From the NCBI GenBank assembly GCA_025617375.2, contig JAMYGW020000007.1, positions 558,001-622,000 of the forward strand: a stretch of DNA of 64,000 nt. The letters are read 5' to 3'. The position numbers were made by a program, and so were the translations under genes. Origin of the DNA: Acarospora socialis. Its lineage: Eukaryota > Ascomycota > Lecanoromycetes > Acarosporales > Acarosporaceae. This document shows, one piece after another, positions 43,846-57,641 of this stretch (positions are counted from its first letter, which is position 1; each line of letters starts with the position of its first letter). The notes below the pieces were generated by a model. That model had not been told where the DNA came from. It saw nothing but the letters and a program-made list of their open reading frames with translations, and did no database searches.

Positions 43846-44318
43846 TGTGGTGGGAGATGACTGTCTTCAATTATGTACAAGGTGGTCGATCCTCACTGGA
43901 GTGTATGGAGGAGTAGTATCTGGGAGAACCCTTACAGATAGTTGTATGAGCCTATATTGGGGTATTGTTCGAATGGCTCAAAGGTGATCGTCTGGGAGCT
44001 CTAATGTGGGGCAGCGAGCCTCGGCAACGTAGCTACAACCGTCAGCGGAGAACTTACACCTAAACTTGGATACCACCGGACAACGATGAAGGTACGTGAT
44101 TTGGATTTCGGGTGTTCGATGTTCATGGGAATACGCCCATATCTATCAATCGCAGCGGCCCCTACAAAGTTTGTCCCCATACGCCTTGTCCAATGCTGCC
44201 ATACCCTGGATCTACCATTTGCCCTTACGCCACCAGTTCCAGCCATCCAGCATTACCCCAACCGGGCTGCATAGAGAGACAGGCATGCCCAACCGGTGGA
44301 ACAATAGCCAAGGTACAG
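43846..44318. other. intergenic spacer
   Basis: 473 bp between the enoyl-CoA hydratase start and the ADA2 stop, both on the minus strand. It contains the hydratase promoter. No other feature recognised. Confidence 0.4.
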
Positions 44319-46033
44319 TCATCCCTTGCTGATCCAGCCTGAATGTACAAAGAAATCAAATATCCTGCCAGACTTGGTTACATCAATCTGCAGCATTGTC
44401 AGCTCTCGGCAACTGCAAAGCACGATCTCACATTCAAACACACCTTACACACTTCTCTAGCAACCTTCCTTTTGAGGTTTCCACCTTGTTTCATCGCTTC
44501 TTTCAACAGATGCTCCTTGATCACAAGATACGGCTTAGGCATGATTCTCAACACGCTGCACAGCTCTTGCTCTTCCTTGGTCAACAGATGTAGGTCTGTG
44601 GCATTCTCGTTGTTCAGCTTCAGTGGCTGTGCACCGGGAATAGGTTGGATGATATATTTCGTTTTCCCAGACTGCGGTGTCAAGGTACCATTCGCGTGGC
44701 CGTTCGTGAGCGCTCGATCGCCGTTGGTGTTCGGGGATCGGGCATTTGGAGAGACTGGAGTTTGGATGCCATTCTGCTGTAATCGGATGGGTAATTCGGG
44801 GGCGGTCAAGGCAGTCGTCGCAGATGGGGTCTCGATCGGCGGTGTAGGCTTGTTGGGACGAATGCTTGCAAGGCGATCAAACGATCCTGTTGGCGCCGGG
44901 CGTTGCGCTCTTTGCATCTTCTCTTGCTCATACTTTTCGCCACCCTTCAGGTCGCCGATGCCCATCTGTCGCCAGTCCTGCATTTGAGCAATAGCCTGCC
45001 GTAGATTATGTTCGTATTCCAGGCCACTACAGAACTCTTCAAAGTCATGGTGATTGATCATCCGAGCGAACGGTTTTGCTTTATTCAAGAGATCCCGCTC
45101 TTCCTTGGTTTTCTTCTTGTCAAGCGCAGCGTTCTTTCGGTAATCCAACAGGTTGTGCTCAAAGATGATCTTCTTTCTTTCGGCTCTTGCAGTCAAGCGT
45201 GAATTATATATGTCCATCACCACCATCTTGAGTTCCATCTCGGGTTCGATCTCGCCGGTGCGCGGGTTGAGGCCATCGCCGGGGTCGAATTGCATATGTT
45301 GTACCGCTTCTTCCGCCTCGTTCGCAAACTCGGTTTCAAACTCCAACCGCCCAGGCATATAACCTTGAATCTCATGGCAAGCAGGTACGCTTGCCGTCGG
45401 CTTCTGTTTCGGGGCTGCTGGTGGAGCTGACTTGGCCGCCTCCTTACGCTCCTCGATGCGCCGCTTTTTCCGAGCCTGAAACTTTTCTCTTGGAATCTCA
45501 TCGATCAGTGTTCGATCATCCGGACTTGCGCGCTCGGGCAGAGGGAACTTCGAGCTCTCCACGTAGGTTTTGATATAATGGTCTCGAACTTCGTCCTTTG
45601 TCCTGTACCCTCCTATGTGATCTGCGATGTCGGCCCATGAACCAAGCCCGTACGACTCGGCACCTTCTAGAAGGAGCAGTTCCTCGTCTGCGCCCCAGTC
45701 TTTGGTGTATATGGGTATAGAATGTTGCTCGATGACCTGGTATGAATGGGTTCGCGGATCGTGATCGCGTGACGATTCTCCTCCGGAGAAACAAGGTACA
45801 CAAAGGTCGTACTCATTGCAGGCATGGTGGGCACAACGTATGCGAACCTATATGAGTGGCAAAATAAGCCCAATCTTGCTCTCCACGAGGTGCGCGCAAC
45901 CTGGTGTGTCACGGCCAAACAGCCTGAAATGAGGGCTTACGGTGGAAGTGATGTCGGCCGAGCACACGTCGCACACATACTTGACTCCACCTTCAGTACT
46001 CCTCGTAACTGTCTTCTTCTTGATGACCCCCAT
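44319..46033 (-). CDS. ada2: ADA2 transcriptional adaptor of SAGA/ADA complexes
   Basis: Exons 45941-46033, 44444-45847 and 44319-44387 give 521 residues. The N-terminal ZZ zinc finger reads [14 protein letters not shown] joined to [25 protein letters not shown]/Myb-like domain follows ([40 protein letters not shown]). The middle region is rich in Lys/Glu. The C-terminal SWIRM domain is [19 protein letters not shown] through REVCK joined to [18 protein letters not shown]. This order, ZZ-SANT-SWIRM, is diagnostic for Ada2, which binds Gcn5 and stimulates its histone acetylation in SAGA. Introns of 93 and 56 bp are GT-AG. The gene is divergent from the Ypk kinase. Confidence 0.95.
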
Positions 46034-46718
46034 GATGACTAGGGTATCTCCGGTTGAGAGCCTCTCATCCGCTCAAGGCGACGAGGAGGGCTCCTATAAT
46101 TTGCGCCTAATGAGATTGGTTCATCATAGAAACTTGTCGATGCCAATAGCTGAGCGCAGGCACCAGAGCTGAAGTGCTTCTCGATAGCGAATGGAGTTAG
46201 GACTTCCGATCTATAGTTGTAAGGAGTCGCGATCCGCTTTCAAGGTCATCGCAGTAGCAGATAAGGTCGGGAAGCCGCGATGGATGTATGGTAGCCAATC
46301 ATAGAGAGTCTATCTTTGGGGAAGCGGAGACGGCTGTTACCGGGATCCCAACCGAATGACTAAGCCTTACGTCCCACAACATTCACTTACGACCTTATGT
46401 ACGAAGTACAGTCCAGGCCATGTGAAGATCGGAGCCAAGACATCGGACAAACTCCGATCAGGCTAACATATCGTTTCTGACTTCTGACAGGACAACACTC
46501 AGCATATCATTCCCTCAGTCTGGTGCTTTGGCAAAACACTCACTCACGGACACAAGCTTCAAGACGTGTGCAGGCCACCCGTCCTGTGGCGTTGATTACG
46601 CTCCGTTTGTGGCTGTGGAGGGGTACCGTCACTCTCAGAGTGACTTCATATGAAAACAACATTATCATCTGTCTGAAGATTAAAATACTACATCCTCAAG
46701 GCTCGATCAATCGACATC
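46034..46718. promoter_or_regulatory. divergent promoter region (ADA2 / Ypk kinase)
   Basis: 685 bp separating two divergent regulatory genes. No ORF of note. No clear paired operator was identified by eye. Confidence 0.4.
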
Positions 46719-48905
46719 ATGTCTTGGAATCTAACTAAGAGTTTGTCTCGTTTCTTCCCTGGAATGTTTAGACAATATTAATGGTCTTGCAGAACTCAAG
46801 GAAACCCACCTTGCCCCCTTGAAGAACTCGTTCGGACGATCCACCTCTACCTCTACCATCAAGGCAGAATCTCCGGCACAAATCGATGATGCAAGCAGCG
46901 CAAGTAGCAATGGAATTGGTAAGTTGAGTCGAAGCTTACTGATGACAAGGACAAGCACTTAATTTGAGCAGCTGCCTCCGAACCATTGGTGTCACCACCA
47001 CCTGCGCCTTCGAAACCCGGTATCCTGATTGTCACTCTTCATGAGGGCAGAGGATTCTCCCTTCCTCCGCAGTACCAGCAAGCTTTCACCTCATACACCC
47101 CCAGCTCTTTGTCCTCCGGCAGTGGCTTCTCCGTCTCGGGTTCAATGCGGCCAAGTACAGCATCATCGCGCAATCAGGGCGGTATGGCTGGCTCATATAT
47201 CAATTCTGGGCGTCCCCAATCCACAAGTGGGGGCATTAACTCGGTACCTACAATCCACGGTCGATATTCCGCCAAGTATCTTCCGTACGCTCTGCTTGAC
47301 TTCGACAAGCTGCAAGTTTTTGTGGATGCAGTGTCCGGCACGCCTGAGAATCCCTTGTGGGCTGGCGACAACACTTCATTCAAGTTCGATGTCTCCCGCA
47401 TGACAGAGCTCTCGGTTCAGTTGTATCTACGCAATCCCAACGCACGTCCCGGCGCTGGACGAAGCGAGGATATATTTCTTGGTGCTTGTCGAGTCAACCC
47501 CAGATTCGAGGAGGCACGACCTTATGTCGAAGATCCGAAGAGCAGTAGGAAGGACCGTGAGAAGGCAGCGGCAGCGTTTGCTCAGCAAGAGCGGCAACTC
47601 GGACAGATTGGGGCAGAGTGGCTCGATATGGCATTTGGGACAGGAGCTATCAAGATCGGAGTTGAATTTGTCGAGAACCGTCAGCGAACTCTGAAAATTG
47701 AAGACTTCGAACTACTGAAGGTGGTTGGGAAAGGGAGTTTTGGCAAGGTCATGCAGGTCATGTCAGTTTGTTGCTTCCTTGTTACGTCGGGGAGACAGAA
47801 TCTAATTTGAAGCGATCAGGAAACGAGATACCCATCGAATATATGCTCTAAAAACTCTTCGCAAGGCACACATCATCTCTCGTTCTGAGGTGGCACATAC
47901 ACTCGCCGAACGGTCCGTGCTTGCTCAGATCAATAACCCATTCATCGTCCCACTGAAGTTCTCCTTCCAATCTCCCGAGAAGCTGTACCTTGTTTTGGCT
48001 TTCGTCAACGGCGGCGAGCTCTTCCATCACCTCCAGAAAGAACAGCGCTTCGACATCAACCGATCAAGGTTCTACACCGCCGAGCTATTGTGTGCCCTTG
48101 AGTGCCTACACGGCTTCAACGTCATCTACCGCGACCTGAAGCCTGAAAATATCCTTCTCGATTACTCTGGTCACATTGCCTTGTGCGACTTCGGTCTTTG
48201 CAAGTTGGATATGAAAGATGAAGATCGTACGAATAGTAAGTGATCATGTTGAATATTATGTCATACATAAATTTAACCAACCGCTCTAGCTTTCTGTGGT
48301 ACGCCAGAATACCTCGCTCCAGAATTACTTCTCGGTCATGGTTATACGAAGACGGTCGACTGGTGGACGCTCGGGGTATTGCTGTACGAAATGTTGACAG
48401 GCTTACCTCCATATTACGATGAGAACACGAATGAGATGTATCGGAAGATCCTCTCCGAGCCACTTCACTTCCCTGGCCCGGACATCGTTCCACCAGCGGC
48501 AAAAGATCTACTTACGAGGTTGTTGGATCGTCGGCCAGAGCAGAGGCTTGGTGCGAACGGTGCATCCGAAATCAAAGCTCATCAATTTTTCCACAGCATC
48601 GATTGGAGAAAGCTTCTGCAGAGAAAGTACGAGCCAACTTTCAAGCCGAATGTGGTACGTACATTGTCGAGTTGGCTTGTGTCTATCTCACTAATCCGAA
48701 TTTTTAGGCCGACGCGTTGGATACTGCGAACTTTGACCGTGAATTCACATCCGAGGCGCCTACAGACTCTTACGTCGACGGTCCAATGCTCTCCCAGACC
48801 ATGCAGCAACAGTTCGCAGGATGGTCATACAACCGCCCTGTAGCTGGCCTCGGGGATGCTGGTGGTAGCGTGAAAGACCCGTCATTCGGCAGTGTTACCG
48901 GCTGA
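46719..48905 (+). CDS. ypk1: AGC-family serine/threonine kinase, Ypk1/Gad8-like
   Basis: Six exons: 46719-46740, 46793-46918, 46972-47761, 47820-48235, 48290-48654 and 48708-48905, giving 638 residues. Exon 1 is 22 bp and, joined to exon 2, gives MSWNLTKKLKETHLAPL, the conserved fungal Ypk N-terminus. A C2-like region follows (PGILIVTLHEGRGF...PYALLDFDKLQVFV). The kinase domain starts at FELLKVVGKGSFGKV, with catalytic Lys in IYALKTLRK, VIYRDLKPENILLD, CDFGLCK and the activation-loop site TFCGTPEYLAPE. The AGC tail ends in the hydrophobic motif FAGWSYNRP, the TORC2 phosphorylation region. Role from family knowledge: TORC2-Ypk signalling controlling sphingolipids and cell wall. All introns are 52-58 bp GT-AG. 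Confidence 0.94.
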
Positions 48906-49606
48906 GTGTGTGTGCAATGGAAGACAATGTGATAACGACTGCATTTCAGGAAGGGAAGGCTTAGATGTAGCGATACTGTGCTCTTTAGAGTCGAGGCTCT
49001 GTACTCTGTTGGTCTGTACCGTGCCACGTTGCCGTGCCCGTACAATTAACTATAGTTCTAGGTCGTAAATGAATGCGTTTCCTCAGGCGGAGCAGGGCTA
49101 AGCGAACGCATTCATTTACGACCTGGAATTGTATGAGTGATCGCCCACCAAGCTCGAACAAAGGCGTCAAACAGGATTCTCGGTACCACATTCAGTTATT
49201 CATTGCTACCTTGCCAAAAGAATGAGGCGATGCGTAAGGGTACGAAGTCTTAGGTGTGCTGGCAAGACGTGAGCCGTCTGACGCAATTCCGCTGCACTAG
49301 AGGTGGGGTGGAGGGGAGGTCACCGACCAATTTCTAGCCGTACCTTCGTACGGAGTACGCTTCATCTACTCCGCGACCTTCCGCTTCTACCTAGGTAGTC
49401 TCATCTTTTCTATAATCAAGTCTTCCTCACGATCTACCGACTAGTCTTAGTTGTTGGCTGTCCAAACCTTTGTTCGCCGTAAGTACATGATACTACCCGG
49501 AAAAGCATTTAGCATACTGCGGGATTAATGAACCGGGAAGACAGTAGTGACCTCAGCGTATACCTCAAGAACTTTGATAAGCTACGTAGCGGCTACCGCC
49601 TTCACA
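48906..49606. other. intergenic region between kinase and glucose-6-phosphate isomerase
   Basis: 701 bp holding the kinase 3' UTR with a strong inverted repeat (49051-49134) and the isomerase promoter. The plus-strand ORF 49547 reading into the isomerase frame is treated as 5' UTR. Confidence 0.4.
49051..49134. repeat. long hairpin / foldback repeat in kinase 3' UTR
   Basis: Arms 49060-49079 and 49105-49124 are perfect 20-bp inverted repeats (AGGTCGTAAATGAATGCGTT). They extend imperfectly to about 30 bp each, around a 25-bp loop. It could be a tiny foldback element or a structured 3' UTR/terminator signal about 155 bp after the kinase stop. Confidence 0.75.
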
Positions 49607-51395
<1,789 letters not shown>

Positions 51396-51562
51396 TTCAG
51401 GCAGCTTGGTTATATAGATTCGGTCGTTATGACTCCGTGGAGTCGACATTTCACTTTGTCACGCAGTAGTCTTTCATTAAATCCACTTTCCTTCCGCCCC
51501 ATACCGCTTCGTGATTCCCACCGCTCGCTCAAACGCCTGTTCCAACATCCTCTAAACATCTT

Positions 51563-53014
51563 TTACTCAAGCATCTGCATCGTGTCCGCAACATGACGAC
51601 CCCGGCCTTTCGACACCAACTCCCACATGACCTCTGCTTCGTTACGCGCGGTGTCAAAAGCTGCGTGATCGTTTTGTTCCAGGACACGAATCCTTTCGCG
51701 CAGCTCGTTCAACTCCTTGTCTCGCGCTTGCAACCTGTCTTCCATCTCCTGGTCCCTGGCCCGTAATTCTGATCGGTACACTTGGTCCATCTCATTGATC
51801 CTTTGACGTAGCTTGCTCATATCTTCATCACGCGCGTGTAACTCGATCCGGTAGTTTCGGTCGATGGTGCGCAGTAGCCTGTTGTAGTGGGTTCTGATCT
51901 CGTCTTCGGTATCCATGGACGGTGGTGGAACGGATTCAACGAACACATCGTCAGGGTACGACGAAGTCTCGGCACTAGTGTTGATATCGGGCAATTGCTT
52001 GTTTCTGTTGTCCAGCTTAGGCGGCGCAGTGGTTGGAAACAGACCGGGTGCGCCCTTTCCAACATCGAGTGGTGAATTAGCCTCAGACACGTGATCTTTT
52101 CGAACCGGAGTCCTTCCGGCAGATGGCGTGTATCCAGATCTGGCAGAACTCGAAGACACAGCGCTACCTGGCGTCAAAGGACTTCTATCCGAACCGAATC
52201 CCTCGCCCGAGGTTCTGGTAACCAATTTGAGCCGAACTCCATTGCGACGTCGAAGTTTCGCCCCAGCGGTTGGAGACGAATCTTCTGTAGCCGCACTGCC
52301 GGAGGATGTTCTCCGCCAATTGACGGACAAGCTCTCTCTTCCAGGATTATACGATGGGCTACGGTTCACGCCTGCCGCCTCGACCGTTAGAGAGCTGCCA
52401 CTATCTGTTTCCTGCTCGTCGAACACGATCAGCTGGGATGACGTGTTGTCTCGATCACGATGATCGATCGAAGATAAGCGCCCAGAGTATTTTTCCCTAT
52501 GATACCGTGAGGTAAATGTGGACCCATAGGGAGGTGCAGGCGCTTGCACGTCATCATCCACAAAAGGCGTCGGTTGGTTGCCGGTTTCGGATGCTTCTGA
52601 CCGGTCTTGAGAGATCGGAGTTGCGGGAATGAATGGGGCATCGTAAGGCGGCGCAGGAGTATCGTCTCGAGAGATATTGATAAGCGAGCCTTCCCTGGCT
52701 ATCCTGAAGTTCTCCCTGCCCAAAAAGACGTCTATGCTTTGAGATGCATCAAGCGTAGTGACACTGGTCTTCGTATGCGTGGATATGATGCTGGAAGCTC
52801 GGCTTGGCCTTGGATTGGAAGTCGAGATTGATTCTCTTCCGCGGTGGGAGTTTCCGTCAGACATTGAGATCGAGGAACGTCTTGATAGGGATACCCGAGT
52901 TGTCTCGGTTTGGGAGGCTGCTTCTTCCTCATAGCTGCTTGGCGTCACTGGAATTTCAAAGCCCGGATTGGAGATGCTAGGCAGCGGTCGCCCATCCCGC
53001 TCCGACGTCCTCAT
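51563..53014 (-). CDS. Ser-rich protein with C-terminal coiled coil, function unknown
   Basis: A 483-residue single-exon ORF. The first 340 residues are low complexity and rich in Ser, Arg, Pro and Thr (VSLSRRSSISMSDGNSHRG), consistent with disorder and phosphorylation. The C-terminal 130 residues form a strong charged coiled coil (TEDEIRTHYNRLLRTIDRNY, MSKLRQRINEMDQVYRSELR, RLQARDKELNELRERIRVLE) ending in EVMWELVSKGRGRHVADTMQ. No catalytic or zinc motif is present. The same degenerate cassette (Y-R-x-E-L-x-A-R-D-x-x-M) recurs twice in the coiled coil. No family name can be given; a scaffold role is a guess from the coiled coil. Its 3' end faces the isomerase 3' end, 167 bp apart. Confidence 0.75.
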   Translation of the reverse strand: MRTSERDGRPLPSISNPGFEIPVTPSSYEEEAASQTETTRVSLSRRSSISMSDGNSHRGRESISTSNPRPSRASSIISTHTKTSVTTLDASQSIDVFLGRENFRIAREGSLINISRDDTPAPPYDAPFIPATPISQDRSEASETGNQPTPFVDDDVQAPAPPYGSTFTSRYHREKYSGRLSSIDHRDRDNTSSQLIVFDEQETDSGSSLTVEAAGVNRSPSYNPGRESLSVNWRRTSSGSAATEDSSPTAGAKLRRRNGVRLKLVTRTSGEGFGSDRSPLTPGSAVSSSSARSGYTPSAGRTPVRKDHVSEANSPLDVGKGAPGLFPTTAPPKLDNRNKQLPDINTSAETSSYPDDVFVESVPPPSMDTEDEIRTHYNRLLRTIDRNYRIELHARDEDMSKLRQRINEMDQVYRSELRARDQEMEDRLQARDKELNELRERIRVLEQNDHAAFDTARNEAEVMWELVSKGRGRHVADTMQMLE

Positions 53015-54454
53015 CTTGCGTAGCTGTATAGTTATGTGAGAGTCTTGCGGCGACCCGAAAACCGTTCCTTGGCCCAGAACGCACGAACGCAGATTCTATG
53101 GGAGATGTGATCTTAGAGCAACGCCAATAAATAAAATACGCCAGAAAATGAGAGACCAGAAGTGAGAAGGATGCTATACGATCATTGTTGACACAGCCTC
53201 AGCTGACATTGCTCGAGGCATAGCCTAGACGTGGCTGAGTGCGACGGATATTCAAGAGGAACGATCCCGCTGGCGCTGCTGGAAACTGAGCAGACCCAAC
53301 AACATGATACATAGAGTGGAAGTGGATCCTCGAGACGGACTGAAGAGTCATGGCTCGAGGCTCCGAAGAGCAACAATCAGGCAGCAGTCCGAGGCGGTCC
53401 TTCAGCTTCGTTCCTGGCACAACCTGACTACCGAAGCCTGGGCTGAGGCTACATTATTGCGGTCCGAGTAGAGTACAGCCCCTGTCCGGCAGTATCACAG
53501 TATGCTCCGTAGCTCTTGATGGGTTTCATGACTCTCGTTTACAGATGTCCTTGGGCTATCGAAAGATGACCTGCATATCATCAAGTCCGGGGACGGGATT
53601 GCTCTTGGAAAGAGTTTCCACGTGTCGCGGAGAAGTGCACGCTCGGGCCCATGGTGGCTTACGTACCAGGTATCATCACATCATCAAGCGGGCTCCGGCG
53701 GCTGTCATCGTAATTACAGAGTTTAACAGAGCGTCGTGGGGACTAAGGCAGACCGGCATGCTTCAGGGATGGTTCGTGATGGCATGAACCGTAGCGCTCA
53801 GATCCATACAACTCCAGATCACAGAACACACAACTAGATTATTTGGAGCATCCTGAGCCAGACATATTAGTGCTAGATAAGTGTACTTCAAGTACGAGAT
53901 CAAAGAACTTACTATTAGTATGGAGTTGCACAGAAGGTTGTGTTTTATTCGTACTCAGCATATGTGATTGCATTACTAAGCGGCTCTCATACGTAGGGAG
54001 GTAGCTTCGACTTGATCTCCTCAAGCTTCCCCAGCCCTTAGGTACAACACCTATCTCAAGCTACTGCAACCTCCTCAGTCGCTCTATTTACCGTACGGCC
54101 TCTACCTACTCTACATACTGCTCAAACCTAGTTCAACCGCAGGCCGAAGTAACAACCAACATTATACCATTACGGACGCTTGCAGCATCAAGGTCTCGCT
54201 TGACTGCCCTGGTAGCTGCATTGTTCGACGGTTCCACCGCTCGCCTTCCGGGCATCAAGCACTACCAGTCAACCAGGTATAATCCACAGGGTGTGGCTCT
54301 TTGACCTTCCTCATTCTCTGGCCAGTACTTCAGTCTCGGATCTGCGACACCTTAACATACGATAGCCCTGCAGGCTTGCAGCAATCCTCTACCTGGTTTA
54401 TCGATAGGCGCGACATCCCCACAAAATACCTTCAACCAGGGCTAGAAGTTCAAC
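53015..54454. other. intergenic, divergent, no supported gene
   Basis: 1.44 kb between the divergent coiled-coil and GRAM-domain genes. Short ORFs on both strands show no family motif. Two promoters are expected here. No tRNA cloverleaf was found by eye. Confidence 0.4.
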
Positions 54455-55528
54455 ATGTCGATAAAGTTAGTATACTCAAGTCTCACTGTCCATCTTTCCC
54501 TTGACTTTCGTTGTGCTTCTCTATATCTTTATGGTTCCCTCCTTCACCTTACCCTACAGGCTTTCTACTATTATCTCTCACTCGCTCCGCGTCATGCCTT
54601 CTCCAACAAAAGACAGTGTGCTAAAAAGGTTCCGTGTTTGGCGAGACAGTTGGGTCATGCTTCATGAGGCCGACGGCTTCGTACGGCTACCGGGGGAACG
54701 GGTCCTATACAAATCGCCACCACGTACCACATTAGCCCTTCAGACACCGAATACGTATCCCGGCAAGGATCCGTTAGCTATCCACAGCAGTGCTGGTTGT
54801 GCATACCTCACGAACCAACGAGTAAGCCTTCTGCGTACCACTCGTGCCGTCGCTACCATCCAGTTACTGATCGGTGGACTCAGATAGTGTACCTACCCGC
54901 TTCACCAACACCACAACTTCAGTCCTTCTCTGCACCAATACTAAACCTTCACGACACTCGCGTCTCTGCACCGTTCTTTGGCCCGAACGTCTGGTCGGGC
55001 ATCCTCCAGCCTGTGGCAGGGGGCGGCATACCTCCAGTACACGCGTACACTGAGTTGAAAATGGTCTTCAAAGATGGCGGGGCTTTCAGTTTCCATTCAA
55101 ATTATGAGAGCGTAAAGGAGCGACTACAGCAGGTGGTCGAGATCGCCAGAGAAAGTGGGCACATGAATGGTGACGGATCCGAAATGGGGGCTGGTAGAGG
55201 CGGCGGTGCACTGGCTGGCGTAAATATGGCAGCAATACATATGGAACAGCTACCGGCATATGAGGAAGCCGGGAGCGGCGTCAACTCGCGCATATCCGCC
55301 AGCACACAGTGCGCGCCGCTGCCAGGGGCAGAACACCGACCTGCGGGCCTGCGAGATAGCGGGGTGGTGTTGCCTTCTGCCGACGAGAGAAGCTCGAAGG
55401 CCTCATCGGGCGGTGGTAACACGAACGAGCCATCTCAACCGCCAACTGAACCACCACCAGGGTATGAGGAAGTCCAACAATCCAGCGTAGCCAACGAGCT
55501 GGAGATGAGGTTACGGCGTGCATCATAG
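54455..55528 (+). CDS. WBP2-like GRAM-domain protein
   Basis: Exons 54455-54465, 54650-54821 and 54884-55528 give 275 residues. Exon 1 is only 11 bp (MSI plus two bases of Asn) followed by a 184-bp intron; joined, the N-terminus is MSINWVMLHEADGFVRLPGE. The GRAM/PH-like region has VLYKSPPRTTLALQ, GKDPLAIHSSAGCAYLTNQR, IVYLPASPTPQLQSFSAPIL and NLHDTRVSAPFFGPNVWSGI, matching WW-domain-binding protein 2 relatives such as fission yeast C29B12.11c. The C-terminus has a PPxY motif (PPPGYEEV) and a related LPAYEEA, which could bind WW-domain E3 ligases of the Rsp5/Nedd4 type. The exact role is unknown. Confidence 0.88.
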
Positions 55529-55950
55529 TCTTCTAAGTCCGGGCTACCGTTTATGGGTTCGGCAAGGCTTTACAGAATTCCCTGGAGGGCGCGCAAGGCG
55601 TCCACGGAGGCTATTGTTTGGTTCGGTGGACTGGTGTCTGAAATGTACAAGTAGTCGGTCGTCTGAGTGTGCAGAAAATTCATCGAGGACAGTCATGGAC
55701 ATCCCGATTGGTATTCATACTTGAACTTCATTCAATTAGAGCTTATATTCGCCGTACGTAGTCTGGATTCCGAAGAATCTTACAGTCATGCTCAAGAGCT
55801 AATAGGCCAATCACGTGCCGCTCAGCTTCCGGTCTACTCACCAAACCAATCAAACCTCTAATCACACCGCTACCTCACCCGTTATTCCCAAGCTCGCACA
55901 GCTCTGCACATCCACAGCTCCCCACCAATTGCAGTCTCACAACCATCACG
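55529..55950. promoter_or_regulatory. intergenic; QCR6 promoter
   Basis: 422 bp. The end before the QCR6 start is pyrimidine-rich. A CCAAT-type box (CCAATC) occurs at about 55807-55812 and another at 55845-55850. These are candidate sites for the HAP complex that controls respiratory genes; this is inference only. Confidence 0.4.
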
Positions 55951-56736
55951 ATGGGGCTCACCGACCTCCTCTCCGATTTTTACTCGGCAATGACCTTCAC
56001 CGAAGCCCACGCCGAGGCACCGCCGGCCAACGACGACGAAAGCGACGGGAAGGCCGACGAATCCTCGGAGGACGGAGGAGAGGAGAAGTCCGAGGACGCA
56101 GGCGACGAGAAAGAAGATGGCGGTGACGATGAGGGGGAAGGTGGGAACGACGAAGGGGGTGATGACGGAGAGGACGAGGAGGAAGAAGAGGAGGAGGAGG
56201 AGGAGCCGGAGGATCCGAAGCCCAGGCTCGAGGAAGGTAAGGATGCGTGCGCTTTACTCCGTGTCGGCTTTTGTTTGAAAAGTGAAGAACTGTCTTCCTC
56301 TGCACAGTATTCTTTTCTGGACTATGTTTACAAAAGGCGCATTCTTCGTCCTACCGGCATGAGTTTTACAACGCTTGCTGGTTCAAGGCTAACTTTCATT
56401 GCATATAGAATGCGCCAAATCGGCCCAATGCGCACCGCTGAAGCACCACTACGACGATTGCGTCGAGCGTTTTACGGAACAGAATGAGAATCCAGACCAT
56501 AAGGGCCCGAAGGAGAATTGCGTAGAGGAATGTGAGTTGACCCTCCTCCTACCAAAGTCTATCCTGTACTGTCACATAGCTTTGCTCTGCACGTCGTAGC
56601 TACGAGTCTTGACTTGAGCCTGTTCGCGAAGCCCCAATGAGGATGGAAGCTGACCAGCGTTGTATCTCTAGTCTTCCATCTCTCGCATTGCGCGACGCAG
56701 TGCGCTGCCCCGAAACTGTTCCGAGTGCTCAAGTAG
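55951..56736 (+). CDS. qcr6: cytochrome bc1 complex subunit 6 (hinge protein)
   Basis: Exons 55951-56236, 56409-56531 and 56672-56736 give 157 residues. It is the acidic hinge protein of mitochondrial complex III that helps cytochrome c dock. The N-terminal 95 residues end in a very acidic stretch (GDDGEDEEEEEEEEEEPEDP). The conserved C-terminal domain reads EECAKSAQCAPLKHHYDDCV, ERFTEQNENPDHKGPKENCV and EEFFHLSHCATQCAAPKLFR, with cysteines spaced as in Qcr6. The introns of 172 and 140 bp are longer than most in this window. The first joins Glu to ECAK in frame; the second splits a Phe codon. Confidence 0.93.
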
Positions 56737-57641
56737 ACGAAGCCGTTTACGGAGTCGCGGGGAGAGAGGAGAGGATGGAGCAAACACCGGGGCAGAGGAT
56801 CATACACCGCCTGTACAGAAACCTTCAAGCACGCATTGTCACACGTTGACGGAGAGTGTACTTTAGTGTGTATAGCATAGAAAAATCAGAGTTCGGTTGT
56901 GGAGTCATTGAAGAGGTTTCATATTCTTAGAGTCGACACCCTATGTCGCTCTAGATATCCAGCCCAAGCATAGAAGGAAGGACCAAGTTAGGGATGTGAT
57001 GGATTCGGTAGGCCAGAACGGAGTCAACTCGATCACCGACCGATGATGTCCGTCCTGGGAACAGCTTAACTCACTGTAGGATTGGTTCTTCATTCTACGG
57101 CACGACGGTAGCAGGATACGTAGCTTCCTTTCTACCGTACAAGGCTCAGGCAGGTCTGGTGAGAAGATGAACGCCTTTCTGCGGAGCGCATACATGCTGA
57201 CAAGCCCCGCCATCGTCACGACTGGTACGGCGGTAATTTGTGGATAACGATCTGCGAAAGCGCCTCCAAAATCGAAGTGGAGGGTACAAATAAGTAACAT
57301 GACAACATCCTCCCGTTCATGAACCAGAGAAGCACGACACGACAGGGGTGATAACACCAGTTCGGCTCGTCTCTAAAGGCCTGGCCCAGCCCAAGGGGCA
57401 CCAGACGCAGCGACACCTTCAAGCTCCAAACCGCTCGGGCATAGCGCAAGCAAGCCCGCCGTCAACGGAACGCGAACGACGGTTCTCCCTCCCTACCCTG
57501 GCCGCGAGAACGCAAGACCCTACAACAGCGTCCCCCATCCCATCCCATCCCATCCCAGGCCCGTCCCGTCCCGCACCCACCCACCATCAACCACGTCCCG
57601 TTTCCCCGGCCCCACCTTCCACACCCACCCACCCACTCCCG
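56737..57641. other. intergenic, no supported gene
   Basis: 905 bp with only shadow ORFs. A homopyrimidine/CCCAT-rich tract runs through about 57530-57640, with a short tandem CCCATCCCATC repeat near 57535-57555. Nothing else recognisable. Confidence 0.4.

Noticed and set aside
56941-57357. Minus-strand ORF of 138 codons
   Set aside because: No signal peptide, domain or splice support, and the residue pattern is not protein-like.
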